Numbered from the stretch's first letter, positions 55,592 through 64,000 are shown. The stretch is DNA of 64,000 bases from CAVSWT01 sp963782985 (GCA_963782985.1 CAWALU010000009.1:11037-75036); one strand, 5' to 3'. Notes: generated by a model not told the origin, from the letters alone. Made by a program: numbers and translations.

Positions 55592-58435
55592 ATGGCTCAA
55601 TCAAACCTAAAAATTACCGAACTGGAAAAGGAACTTGCGGATAAAAATCGTGAACTAGCAATTGAAAAATCTTTTGAGAAAGTAAGAGCATTTGCTATGT
55701 CAATGCGACATTCATCTGATTTGCAGAAGGTTGTTAATTTGGTTGCTCATGAATTGAATAATATGAATCTGGATATAACCGGAGTATTCATGGTTATTAA
55801 TAATGAAGAAATTGACAAACAATTCACATTTTGGGGATCAACGGGTGTAGCAGAAATATATATGAAAAGAGCAGCTATTCCTTATCTGGACCGCCCCATT
55901 TATAGAGTATTAGCTGAAGGTACAACAAAGGGAGAACGGTTTTTTACGGAAGAATATACGAGAGAAGAAAAGATTGAATTTTTCCAACATTTATTTAAAC
56001 ATCCGCCGTACAATTCATCAACTCCTGAATGGAAGGAACAAGTTCTGTCGCGTGAAGGCGGCTACACAAGGTCAGTTTCTGTTTCTCATTACACATCAAT
56101 ATTCGTAGTTAATCATTTTGGTAGAAAATTATCTGAAGAAGATAATGAAATTTTGAAACGCTTTGGAGAAGTTTTTGAACAGAGCTACACGCGATTTCTC
56201 GATCTTCAAAATGCAGAAGCACGGGCATTTGAAGCAATTAAACAAGCATCTGTAGATAGAGTACGCGGTGAAATTGCCAGTATGCGCACCTCCGAAGACC
56301 TCAATCGCATTACTCCGATTATCTGGCGCGAACTTGAAACACTGGAAGTACCTTTTATACGCTGCGGCGTTTTTATTGTTGATGAAGAGAAAGAAGAAGT
56401 TCAGCTTTACTTAACCACACCGGATGGTAAGTCGCTGGGAGCATTAAATCTATCCTTTGATGCAAATGAACTCACCAGAAATACGGTTGATCACTGGAAA
56501 AAGAATCAGGTTTACAAAGAACACTGGAACACGGAAGAATTTATCAATTGGACCAAATCTATGATAGAAATAGGACAGGTTCAAAATGTGGAAACTTACC
56601 AGGGTTCATCTGCTCCGCCGGAATCTCTTAATCTGCACTTTATTCCTTTCGCTCAAGGTATGCTCTATGTTGGAAATGTTTCTCCCCTTACCGATGAGAA
56701 GCTTGATTTGGTTAAGACATTGGCAGAAGCATTCTCTATAGCTTATGCCCGGTATGAAGACTTTAAAAATATTGAAGAAGCAAAAAGCAAGATCGAAATA
56801 ACTTTAAATGAATTGAAAATAGCACAGGCAAAACTTCAGGAGCTTGACCAGTTGAAGTCCCAGTTCTTCGCAAATATCTCCCACGAATTCCGGACACCGC
56901 TTACGCTGATACTCGGCCAAATTGAAAGCGTTATGTCTGAAAATATTGATGTTAAAGAAAAAGGGAAACTGCAAATTGCAAACAGGAATGCAAGAAGGCT
57001 TCTTACTCTGATTAACCAGCTGCTTGATCTTTCAAAGCTTGAATCCGGAAGCATGGAACTTAAAGCAGAACAGCACAACATAGTTTCATTTTTAAAAAGT
57101 CTGTTTTACTCTTTTGAATCGCTTGCAGAATCACAAAAAATTTCTTTGAAATTTGAATCAGAGTATCAAAACATTCCCGTTGAATTTGAACCGGATAAAA
57201 TGGAAAAAATTTTTTATAATCTTATATCGAATGCATTCAAGTTTGTTAATCCAGGCGGTGAAATAAAAGTCTGTTTGAACATCATTAATTCAATTGTTGA
57301 AATCAAGATTAAAGATTCCGGAATCGGAATGCCCGCGGACCGTCTCCTTCATATCTTTGACCGTTTTTATCAGGTGGATAGTTCAGCAACAAGAAGACAT
57401 GAAGGTACGGGAATTGGATTAGCGTTGACCAAAGAATTGATTGAACTTCATAGCGGGAATATTTCAGTAAATAGTAAAGAAGGCGAAGGCAGCGAGTTTA
57501 TCATTCAGCTTCCGTTAGGGGATTTTAAAATTGAAAAGGAAGAATTTGTAAAACCGCAGCAGATAAAATCTTTACCGGGGAATAATTTTAACGTACCGAA
57601 AAAAGATGAAAAAATTCCGGCGGTGGATTCTTCCGTATCTGAAAACAGTGAGATAATTTTAATAGTTGAAGATAATTTTGATGTACGTAATTACATTCGT
57701 GAACTGCTGGAAACTGACTATACAGTAATAGAAGCTTCAAACGGAGCTGAGGGGATATTAAATGCAAGCGATAAAATTCCCGATCTAATAATTACGGATG
57801 TAATGATGCCTGAAATGGATGGATTTCAATTTTCTAAGCAAATTAGAAGCAATGAAAAAACAAGCCACATTCCAATAATAATGTTAACTGCAAAAGCAGG
57901 ACTGAATGATAAAATAACCGGGCTGGAAACCGGTATTGACGCTTACATAACCAAACCTTTCAGCGCAAAAGAATTAAAAGTAAGAGTAAAAAATTTAATT
58001 TATCAAAGAGAACAGTTAAGAAAACGTTTCACCAAATCAACGATTATAAAACCTTCTGAAGTTTCTGCAGTTTCAATTGATCAGCGGTTTTTAGAAAAAA
58101 CCATTAAAACTATCGAAGATCATTTTGAAGATGAGAATTTCAGCATTGAAAATCTTGCGGCGGAACTTAATATGAGCATTTCCCAGTTGAATAGAAAACT
58201 TAATGCCTTAGTAGCACAGCCGGCAGGACAATTGATCCGTTCACTTCGCCTTCAAAGAGCTGCTGATCTATTAAAGAAGAATGCGGGCAGTGTTGCTGAG
58301 ATCTGCTTTAAAGTTGGCTTTAATGATCAGGCTTATTTTTCACGCGCGTTTAAGAAACAGTTTGATATGTCTCCATCCGACTATAAAAAAGATAGTAATA
58401 CTCACCCTGCCAGTAATAAAGAACCAAAAATTTAG
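55592..58435 (+). CDS. Hybrid histidine kinase with GAF-like modules, receiver and AraC-type DNA-binding domain
   Basis: A 947-residue cytoplasmic protein. Two GAF-like modules (~10-210 and ~213-395) are followed by a helical linker, a HisKA domain with phospho-His in ANISHEFRTPLTLILGQ (~430) and a HATPase domain (~530-650; IKDSGIGMPADR, GTGIGLALTKEL). A receiver domain follows (~688-805, Asp in LIITDVMMPEMDG) and then an AraC/HTH_18 domain (~840-935: NLAAELNMSISQLNRKLNAL and AEICFKVGFNDQAYFSRAF). One protein thus runs sensing, phosphorelay and transcription control. Module 2 closely matches module 5 of the phosphatase at 47722, so both may sense the same signal. Confidence 0.94.
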   Translation: MAQSNLKITELEKELADKNRELAIEKSFEKVRAFAMSMRHSSDLQKVVNLVAHELNNMNLDITGVFMVINNEEIDKQFTFWGSTGVAEIYMKRAAIPYLDRPIYRVLAEGTTKGERFFTEEYTREEKIEFFQHLFKHPPYNSSTPEWKEQVLSREGGYTRSVSVSHYTSIFVVNHFGRKLSEEDNEILKRFGEVFEQSYTRFLDLQNAEARAFEAIKQASVDRVRGEIASMRTSEDLNRITPIIWRELETLEVPFIRCGVFIVDEEKEEVQLYLTTPDGKSLGALNLSFDANELTRNTVDHWKKNQVYKEHWNTEEFINWTKSMIEIGQVQNVETYQGSSAPPESLNLHFIPFAQGMLYVGNVSPLTDEKLDLVKTLAEAFSIAYARYEDFKNIEEAKSKIEITLNELKIAQAKLQELDQLKSQFFANISHEFRTPLTLILGQIESVMSENIDVKEKGKLQIANRNARRLLTLINQLLDLSKLESGSMELKAEQHNIVSFLKSLFYSFESLAESQKISLKFESEYQNIPVEFEPDKMEKIFYNLISNAFKFVNPGGEIKVCLNIINSIVEIKIKDSGIGMPADRLLHIFDRFYQVDSSATRRHEGTGIGLALTKELIELHSGNISVNSKEGEGSEFIIQLPLGDFKIEKEEFVKPQQIKSLPGNNFNVPKKDEKIPAVDSSVSENSEIILIVEDNFDVRNYIRELLETDYTVIEASNGAEGILNASDKIPDLIITDVMMPEMDGFQFSKQIRSNEKTSHIPIIMLTAKAGLNDKITGLETGIDAYITKPFSAKELKVRVKNLIYQREQLRKRFTKSTIIKPSEVSAVSIDQRFLEKTIKTIEDHFEDENFSIENLAAELNMSISQLNRKLNALVAQPAGQLIRSLRLQRAADLLKKNAGSVAEICFKVGFNDQAYFSRAFKKQFDMSPSDYKKDSNTHPASNKEPKI

Positions 58436-58634
58436 ATTTTCAATTCCTATAATAAAAATGAACTTAAACCTGATAAGCTGTCATATATATGCGGACTTAA
58501 ACTTAAATGAGAAGACAGTAATTGATTAAATAATTTCTATTCTTATTTTTTTTTCAAATAACGCTGTATTACTTCAATAGCTTATTCTCTGCATTCTCAG
58601 GCTGATGTGTTATTTCAGTTTATAATAAAATGAA

Positions 58635-58662
58635 AAAGGAGATAATATTAATTATCTCCTTT
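58635..58662 (-). terminator. Hairpin terminator after the SnoaL-like gene
   Basis: Perfect 12-base arms AAAGGAGATAAT and ATTATCTCCTTT with a 4-base loop. On the minus strand it is followed by TTTTTCATTTT, consistent with a Rho-independent terminator for the gene ending at 58672. On the plus strand it could also stop read-through from the kinase gene. Confidence 0.7.
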
Positions 58663-58671
58663 GAAAAAATA

Positions 58672-59154
58672 TTAATCATCATCTGATGGCTTGGAAGTCC
58701 TTCCGCCATGATCGCCCACCAGCATCCACTTCCCGTCTTTCTTCATTAAAATATCTGTCCATTCTCCTGAACTCGGCTCACTTTTTCCGGTCTCTTTATT
58801 TTTATCAAGTTCATTATAATAATAATGGACATACGCAAAATCACCTTTTACCCAAATTGTTAAGGGAGTTAGAGTATGCAGTACAGTGGAGCTGTTCTTC
58901 ATATCGTTCTCAATCCATTTAGCCGTATTAGCTCTATTCATGGGAGCTTTAACTCTGTAAGACCATCCCATGTAGCTGTCATCAAAATATTTCAAAAAAC
59001 CTTGAGCATCCCCGGAAGAAGAAGCATCCCAATACTTTTGAACGTCAGACCAAACTTCTTTTTGTTCGTTAGACCATTGCTGTGCAAAGCCGGCTGAGGC
59101 AGCAAATAAAAACATTAGGCAAAAAAGTACGCTTACATTAATTAATTTTTTCAT
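58672..59154 (-). CDS. Exported SnoaL/NTF2-like protein
   Basis: A 160-residue secreted protein: Sec signal ending at ASAGFAQ, then an NTF2-like cone fold (DVQKYWDASSSGDAQGFLKY, DDSYMGWSYR, AYVHYYYNELD, WTDILMKKDGKWMLVGDHGG). This pattern is of the DUF4440/SnoaL-like group, mostly of unknown function when secreted. Gene order with the other exported protein at 59181 on the same strand (26 bases apart) indicates an operon. Confidence 0.8.
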   Translation of the reverse strand: MKKLINVSVLFCLMFLFAASAGFAQQWSNEQKEVWSDVQKYWDASSSGDAQGFLKYFDDSYMGWSYRVKAPMNRANTAKWIENDMKNSSTVLHTLTPLTIWVKGDFAYVHYYYNELDKNKETGKSEPSSGEWTDILMKKDGKWMLVGDHGGRTSKPSDDD

Positions 59155-59180
59155 TTTTATCCTTTAGTTTTGTTTATGAA

Positions 59181-59615
59181 TTATTTATTAAAAACCACTT
59201 GTCTGTATATTTCATCAGAATGTTTCCCGCTGAAATATTTGCTGTAGGCTTTATTGAATTTATCTCTGTCAGCTTTGTTGGGCATGGCTTCTCTAAAAAG
59301 TTCGCCCGCCTTTTCATTAGCAGCTTCAATTGCATCCCAGTCTTTTACTTCAATAATTTGTACAAGATCACGATTATCATGACCCCACCAATGACGTAAT
59401 GTTTTATAGCTGATGACAGACGGATTATTTTTATACGAATTGTCCACGTATATTTGATTAAGAGAATCTAACTCTTGTGCTGTTCCACCTTGCGGGAACG
59501 CTCTTTCAAAGGTTGTGATAACAAAAACATTTCCTTCTGCCGCCTGAGCATAAGAAGATTTTGTCATTGTAAAAAAAAGAAGCAGCAGAATTGTGATTGA
59601 TAGCGCTTGTTTCAT
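59181..59615 (-). CDS. Small exported protein of unknown function
   Basis: A 144-residue protein with a clear signal peptide (ALSITILLLLFFTMTKSSYAQ). The mature part, with GNVFVITTFERAFP, LRHWWGHDNRDLVQIIEVKD and DAIEAANEKAGELFREA, has the length and pattern of a dimeric alpha/beta-barrel or stress-responsive (EthD/NIPSNAP-like) domain, though I cannot confirm this. It precedes the SnoaL-like gene by 26 bases on the same strand; an exported pair of small proteins is suggested. Confidence 0.7.
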   Translation of the reverse strand: MKQALSITILLLLFFTMTKSSYAQAAEGNVFVITTFERAFPQGGTAQELDSLNQIYVDNSYKNNPSVISYKTLRHWWGHDNRDLVQIIEVKDWDAIEAANEKAGELFREAMPNKADRDKFNKAYSKYFSGKHSDEIYRQVVFNK

Positions 59616-59710
59616 TATGAGTTCCTTTCAGATTGTTTATGATTATTTATTTTTAATCCCGCTTAGGATTATTTTTTTCTTTAAACTTTGATAAATCCCT
59701 TCATCCATTT

Positions 59711-60151
59711 TCATTGTCCGCTCAGCCATTGCTCAAAACTTGTATTAATTTCTCCATTCAAATATTCCCAGTCAGGTTTTAGTCTTAATCCGCTGCTGCT
59801 TTTCCAAATAAAATCACGGGCATCATTCACGTCAGACTCACCTGCTATTATCAATAAAAAAATAAATTTCTCGGTGATTTGATATTTGCTTATTTCGGAA
59901 TTAATCTGCTGGGCAACCAAAGCGCTTTGAATTATTTCTGCCTGTCTTAAATCATAAGTAGCCCAGACTATACCATCTTTACCGGAGAGAAATTCATTTT
60001 CGTCCAATGATATTGTTAACTCCAATCCAAAGCCCATAGGTAATTCAGGAAGATTTTCCGACGTAACAAGTTTTAAATCAACCACATTCATCGAGTCAAA
60101 GGTGACTTTACCCTTACCGCTGTAAATTCCATTTATTTTTATTATTTCCAC
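59711..60151 (-). CDS. Unrecognised cytoplasmic protein, 146 aa
   Basis: A 146-residue protein without signal or membrane segments: an N-terminal beta-rich part (GIYSGKGKVTFDSMNVVDLK), a middle helical part (LRQAEIIQSALVAQQINSEI) and a Trp-rich end (DWEYLNGEINTSFEQWLSG). The middle part (DLRQAEIIQSALVAQQINSE) resembles the short putative-signal-transducing (DUF2007-like) repeats that bind metal-free small molecules, but I am not sure. It lies 49 bases after the cytochrome gene on the same strand. Confidence 0.6.
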   Translation of the reverse strand: MEIIKINGIYSGKGKVTFDSMNVVDLKLVTSENLPELPMGFGLELTISLDENEFLSGKDGIVWATYDLRQAEIIQSALVAQQINSEISKYQITEKFIFLLIIAGESDVNDARDFIWKSSSGLRLKPDWEYLNGEINTSFEQWLSGQ

Positions 60152-60200
60152 AATACCACTCTTTGAAAATGAGAAAGCATATTGAGATTTTTTATTATTA

Positions 60201-60800
60201 CTATTTTCCCGTTAATGCATCTTGCATTTTATCCGGAGGTATTGGCTGAGGAACCTCATTATGTATCGGCTTAATTGATTTTAAATAAGCATACATTGCT
60301 TTCAGATCTTCATCACTATTTTGACCTATTGACTCCCAGGGCATTGGCGGCAGTATTGGTCTGCCTACTCCCATAACCTTCCCTTCTCTAAGCGCTTTAA
60401 TAAACATTTCCTCTGTCAAAGCTCCAATACCAGTTTCATTATCCGGTGTTAAGTTTGCTGCAAATGAAATCCCCCAGGGACCAACCCAAGCTGAAGAATT
60501 ACTTTCTGTGGCAACCCAATTACCCGGTGCAACGTATTTAGTATCTAAAGCAGGCAGTTTTCCATCATGTTGAAAACCGGAAAGGTTTTTAGTTGAATCG
60601 GGCACAGGACCATTTTCTGTATATATTTTGGGAGAATGGCAATCAGCACAACCGCCGGTTATTACTAAATATTTACCACGAGCTATTAAATCGTTGTGAG
60701 ACATCTGTTTGTTTTCTTCTTTGGGGGAGCAATTGATTTGTGAAATAACAACCCCTGCCATAATAAGAAAGTAAACTGAAATGAAAATATTATTTTTCAT
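60201..60800 (-). CDS. Membrane-anchored c-type cytochrome
   Basis: A 199-residue lipoprotein-type protein (signal ending QINC, Cys24) with one heme site GGCADCHSPK (Cys51, Cys54, His55). The probable Met ligand is in ILPPMPWESI. The domain has the NLTPDNETGIGALTEEMFIK and LKAMYAYLKSI patterns of single-heme c cytochromes related to alcohol-dehydrogenase and nitrite-type subunits. It carries electrons in the periplasm; the partner is not in the window. It has a long upstream gap with its own promoter. Confidence 0.88.
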   Translation of the reverse strand: MKNNIFISVYFLIMAGVVISQINCSPKEENKQMSHNDLIARGKYLVITGGCADCHSPKIYTENGPVPDSTKNLSGFQHDGKLPALDTKYVAPGNWVATESNSSAWVGPWGISFAANLTPDNETGIGALTEEMFIKALREGKVMGVGRPILPPMPWESIGQNSDEDLKAMYAYLKSIKPIHNEVPQPIPPDKMQDALTGK

Positions 60801-61059
60801 CAGGTCTCCTTCAATCTTGTAATTTAATGATTGGTTATAGTTTTGTATTTGAGTATTTCAAAATACCATGCTAATGTAAGCTTGATTTATGCAGATATCT
60901 TGTATTATTTGCGCAATTGTTAGGATTTTTAAGGCAAAATTGGGCTTAGTACACTTAAACAGTAAAAATTATGGGAGAGATTAAAAACTTTTTGAAACGA
61001 AAATGACAAAACTATTTGTTATATCCGGGAAGTTTGAAATGAATCAAATATGGCAGAAC
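60801..61059. other. Intergenic, presumed cytochrome promoter region
   Basis: AT-rich; no ORF. A minus-strand promoter for the cytochrome gene should lie near 60820-60880, but I see no standard motif. The 21-bp repeat array begins at its right edge. Confidence 0.4.
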
Positions 61060-61353
61060 TGACATTTTCATTTTCACGCACGTATGTTATAAAATGTAAT
61101 TATACAATTAAAAAAAATAAATTAACCGGAAAATAATCTAACCTGACAAGAGCAAAATGAAGCCTTACCGCAGCTAAATATGCTTTAACATCCGCATAAT
61201 GCCCTCTTACAATAATAAAACGCCGTTATACATTTAAATAATACCCTCTTACATGAGAATAATACACATTTACATTTACATAATGTAATCTGACAGTGTA
61301 ATAATGACATCTGACAGTGAAATAATTGAAACGTACAAAAGAAAAATGCGATT
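61060..61353 (+). repeat. Array of about fourteen degenerate 21-bp direct repeats with consensus T(T/G)ACA-N5-ATAAT
   Basis: A pentamer T(T/G/A)ACA or a near match recurs at 61060, 61081, 61102, 61123, 61144, 61165, 61186, 61207, 61228, 61249, 61270, 61291, 61312 and 61333, in perfect 21-base register. Ten bases after each one stands ATAAT, AAAAT or a near match. The last eleven units (from 61123) are clearest; for example 61291 reads TGACAGTGTAATAATGACATC. The first two are weak. The other positions vary freely, so two short boxes per unit are conserved rather than the whole unit. No frame through it is open. It lies 310 bases before the 227-aa gene. Confidence 0.9.
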
Positions 61354-61662
61354 AAACTGTAAATTTTTTTGGCATTATTCTGGGAAATGCAAAATCAAAC
61401 GCTTATTAAAAGCATTTAACTAATGGGAAAAGAGAAATTGTTCATTTACAAAATGATTAAGAATACGGGAGAAGTAATAAGGGATTTTCACTGTCTGCAA
61501 AATTCACCACATAATGATCGCCATGTGAAGCGCTCTTAAATTCTGCGAATAAAATCTAACTGAATTCCGAATCGTAAAATTTTAATTCTTAATAACACTC
61601 ATTCCATCTCCTGAATTGGAGTATAAGGGATGATATTTACAAACTAAAATAAAGGTAGTACT
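61354..61662. other. Leader region between the 21-bp array and the 227-aa gene
   Basis: About 310 bases. There is no ORF, but a small hairpin CTCCTGAATTGGAG sits at about 61608-61621 and the ribosome-binding site AAAGGTAG sits just before ATG 61663. The leader is long for a simple gene and could carry an untranslated RNA element. Confidence 0.45.
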
Positions 61663-62346
61663 ATGAACCAGAGACAAACCAACCGGTTAAATATGATTGA
61701 ATCGGTGTCTGCATTTTTATCTGCAAACGCAGAAAACGTTTCTCAAGCTGAGGGACTTCAAGCCGCCCTGGATAAAGTTAAGGGGCTTGCGGGTGATATA
61801 CGCTCAAAGGAGAATGAAAAGGCTAATTCAATTACGGGCAAAACAACTAAAAAGAGGCTTACCGGTGAAGAGCTGGAAAAGCAGCTCTTGAAGATTACTA
61901 CAGGGTTGTTTTTATGGGCAAACAAGAATAACGATACTGAAGTAAAAGAAATTTCTTCTTTAAACAAGTCCAAATTTAGAATGAAGCGCGATACAGATAA
62001 GCTTAATATTGCTAAGAGAATTTATGATGCTGCAAACGGAAAAGATCTTGCCTTTACAACAGTTACTGCCGAGGATATTACAAAGCTTGATGAACTTATC
62101 ACCGGGTTTAAAACCGATATCGACAACTTTAACAGCAGCAAATCAAAAAGCATAGCCGCCGGAAAATCCCTTGATGATTTATTGAATGAAGCTTTAAGCA
62201 TTATTAAGGATGAGCTGGATAGATATATGAGGCAGTTTGAATTTGAACTCCCCGAATTCTATAACGGTTACAAGTCTTCCAGAGTAATATGGGATAAAGG
62301 CGGCAGACAGAAGGTTGATAAACCGGTTGAAGCGCTTGCAGCTTAA
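61663..62346 (+). CDS. Helical protein of unknown function, 227 aa, behind the repeat array
   Basis: A 227-residue soluble protein, mostly helical and Lys/Ser/Thr-rich. It has no signal, membrane segment or Cys. The start is MNQRQTNRLNMIESVSAFL; the end FELPEFYNGYKSSRVIWDKG has the F-Y-Y-R-I pattern I associate with a recurrent uncharacterised family of Bacteroidota-type genomes (memory of general pattern, not checked). It looks like a structural or nucleic-acid-associated helical bundle; no enzymatic motif is visible. A strong terminator follows at 62455, so it is a single-gene unit, preceded by the 21-bp array and a 310-base leader. Base composition (richer in G/C than neighbours) is notable. 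Confidence 0.8.
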   Translation: MNQRQTNRLNMIESVSAFLSANAENVSQAEGLQAALDKVKGLAGDIRSKENEKANSITGKTTKKRLTGEELEKQLLKITTGLFLWANKNNDTEVKEISSLNKSKFRMKRDTDKLNIAKRIYDAANGKDLAFTTVTAEDITKLDELITGFKTDIDNFNSSKSKSIAAGKSLDDLLNEALSIIKDELDRYMRQFEFELPEFYNGYKSSRVIWDKGGRQKVDKPVEALAA

Positions 62347-62454
62347 TAACAATGTATGAATGAATGAGTTATGAATTATTAAATGGCTGCATGCGATATG
62401 ATTGGATAATTGATAGTTAGAGCAGCAATAAAATAATTACTGTTAAATTTAATT

Positions 62455-62484
62455 AAACCCCCGGTTAGGGGGTTTTGCTTTTTT
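62455..62484 (+). terminator. Rho-independent terminator of the 227-aa gene
   Basis: AAACCCCC (62455-62462) pairs with GGGGGTTT (62468-62475) around a 5-base loop, followed by TGCTTTTTT. This strong hairpin plus T-run lies 110 bases after the stop codon of the 227-aa gene. Confidence 0.9.
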
Positions 62485-62692
62485 AAAGATAATATTTTCA
62501 TAAATCCATTGTATTATTGCAATGCAGCGAAGAATTCAATTTTAGAATAATTTTACTTTACTATCTTTTTAATTTTCAATATTATAGTGGCGAAATTCTT
62601 AATCACTTGTATCAAGGGAAAATCCATTCGTAGCATGCAGTTAAACAATAAATCTTTAGATACACCAAACGAAAGAACTTTCCAGGGAATTC

Positions 62693-62824
62693 TTTGGAGA
62701 TAAAATAAATGAGCTTTTGCAGGACGAAAAGGAAATTTATTATTCCTATTATACAATAAGAAATGCTAATGTAAAATTAGTATCTTTTGTCCAAATAATA
62801 AATTGCCTAAAAAAGATTTTTTAG
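62693..62824 (+). pseudogene. Orphan coding fragment before the methyltransferase remnant
   Basis: A plus-strand frame without a start reads FGDKINELLQDEKEIYYSYY, then TIRNANVKLVSFVQIINCLK and stops at 62822-62824. It looks like real protein, but I recognise no family. An out-of-frame stretch upstream (DTPNERTFQGILW near 62658) may belong to it. It probably is the decayed tail of a gene linked to the neighbouring restriction-modification locus. Confidence 0.3.
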
Positions 62825-62908
62825 TTCTTTTCTTCATATCATTGCTTTAATTCCTTATTTTGTAATAAATATTTTAGGGAAATTTTAATACAACAATTGT
62901 AAAATTCT

Positions 62909-64000
62909 ATGCAAAACCTATTAAATGAATTAAAACAAATTCTTCAAAAAGATGATCGCTTCATTACGGGGGATAAGTTACTTAAGAACAAGGTCATTGA
63001 AGCTTCCTTACAACTTGATCCTGTTCTATTAAAATTGCTTTTGCTAAACCAATCTATTAAAAAGCATTTCTTTCAAGATATTGATGGAATAAATGTTTTT
63101 GATAAAATTAATTTCAGAAATTCATCAGCAACAAATCTTTTCTCCCTGACAGCTACACTTCATTCAAAAACAAAATAGGTTTGACAACCGATGATGAATT
63201 TATAACAGAAAGTAAAAGATGTAGTTCTTTCATGGCCTTATAAGGATTGTATTTTAGAAGGCGGTCAAAAAGTAAAAGGTAATCCGCAATGAAGTGTTTT
63301 GGAATTAGTTTCTGCCCCTGATGAAATAGATCGTCTACTTTCTCGAAAAGTATTTTCAACTTTTAAAAGAATTAATAAATCAAATTCTGAAAAAGGTGTC
63401 AGAAATAACTACAAAGGACAATTTACTCATTAAAGGAAATAATCTTTTAGCTCTACACTCATTAAAAAAAATTTATGGGGACAGGTAAAAGTAATTTATA
63501 TAGATCCTCCATACAATTCAGGTAGTGACGGATTTAATTACAATGATAGTTTCAATCATTCCTCATGGCTAACCTTCATGAAAAATCGTCTTGATGTTGC
63601 CTTCGAATTACTTCGTGATGATGGAATTATTTTTATTAGTTGTGATGATAGAGAAAGTGCCTATCTGAAAGTTTTATGCGATGAAATTTTCAAGAGAGAA
63701 AATTTTATCACACAACTGATATGGCGAAAAAAAGCCGGCGGCGGCAACGACAGTGAAGACATTGCAGTTGAACATGAATACATTATTACTTACAGAAAAA
63801 AATTAATGGCATTTATAAATTACCGCTTAAACATGAAACACTCAAGAATTACAAGTATGAAGATGAAAAAGTCGATATACATGGAAAGTATGCTATTAAA
63901 GATTTGAATGACCCTTCTCTAAGTGATAGTCCGGGTTTACATTATGACATTGTTTGCCCTGATGGAACAAAATTAAAAGCAAAAGATAATCAGTGGAAAT
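62909..64000 (+). pseudogene. Type III restriction-modification DNA methyltransferase (mod) gene, multiply frameshifted, runs off the right edge
   Basis: ATG at 62909 starts a Mod-like N-terminus (MQNLLNELKQILQKDDRFIT, then LDPVLLKLLLLNQSIKKHFF). The frame breaks at about 63170. In other frames the family order continues: EITTKDNLLIKGNNLLALHS (~63404), VKVIYIDPPYNSGSDGFNYN with the catalytic DPPY (~63489), KNRLDVAFELLRDDGIIFIS (~63581), then after another break LPLKHETLKNYKYEDEKVDI to the window end. At least four indels exist, including one between LHS...GDR and VKVIY. Mod methylates adenine in asymmetric sites and partners with Res; no res gene is in view. It cannot make a full protein as read. 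Confidence 0.88.

Noticed and set aside
61060..61353. CRISPR array
   Set aside because: Units are contiguous 21-mers with no unique spacers, only short boxes are conserved, and no cas genes are near.
62553..62756. Minus-strand 67-codon ORF
   Set aside because: It lacks recognisable features and overlaps a plus-strand protein-like fragment ending at 62824; likely antisense by chance.
1..64000. tRNA, rRNA or riboswitch genes
   Set aside because: I scanned for T-loop-like and conserved rRNA strings by eye and saw none; a covariance-model search would be needed to exclude small RNAs.

Overview
The window is AT-rich bacterial chromosome. It most resembles a member of the Ignavibacteria or a close relative in the Bacteroidota/Chlorobiota group. 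The evidence is several giant periplasmic beta-propeller sensor proteins joined to kinase or PP2C phosphatase modules, a Na+-pumping methylmalonyl-CoA branch, lipoprotein-rich exported proteins and many short dispersed palindromic repeats. There is no rRNA, tRNA or CRISPR array that I can see, so the taxonomic call is inference.

Layout. 1-3.3 kb is a decaying edge: a broken phosphopantetheinyl transferase, a frameshifted gene of unknown function, a small partner gene and a TetR-type regulator. 3.4-11.6 kb (minus strand) is phosphorus acquisition: pstS-pstC-pstA-pstB-phoU behind a triple TTAACA Pho-type box, then phnD-phnC-phnE. The pstC-pstA spacer is a tandem triplication that copies the last codons of pstC. 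11.8-16.1 kb is a patchy region of two methyltransferases, a propeller lipoprotein, a truncated peptidase and small or broken ORFs. 16.2-25.2 kb (plus strand) is a coherent metabolic cluster: PEP carboxykinase, CoA-transferase, methylmalonyl-CoA mutase catalytic subunit, epimerase and the four-part Na+-translocating methylmalonyl-CoA decarboxylase. Together these convert succinate to propionate, except that the B12-binding mutase part is missing here. 25.2-28.7 kb holds a cation efflux protein, a lipoprotein and a membrane phosphoesterase. 28.8-33.6 kb (minus strand) is a tight ACP / asparagine-synthase-like / acyl-AMP-ligase / NAD-synthetase-like set resembling the amidotransferase-ligase-ACP sets of exosortase (XrtA) polysaccharide loci.

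35.1-58.4 kb is a signalling island: a propeller histidine kinase with its response regulator, a PLP enzyme, an anti-sigma-type ATPase with a STAS antagonist, three PP2C phosphatases with different sensors (two propellers, one five-module GAF-like), two FIST sensors (one frameshifted), and a hybrid kinase-AraC protein sharing a sensor module with one phosphatase. It reads as a multi-input partner-switching network. Its right part is decaying: one phosphatase is frameshifted, and an IS3-type transposase fragment abuts a receiver-domain fragment.

58.4-64 kb has small exported proteins, a c-type cytochrome, and a striking array of about fourteen 21-bp degenerate direct repeats (61060-61353) upstream of a 227-residue protein of unknown function that ends in a strong terminator. 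The window closes in a multiply frameshifted type III DNA methyltransferase (mod) gene. The 21-bp array with its gene is the best candidate for an undescribed element.
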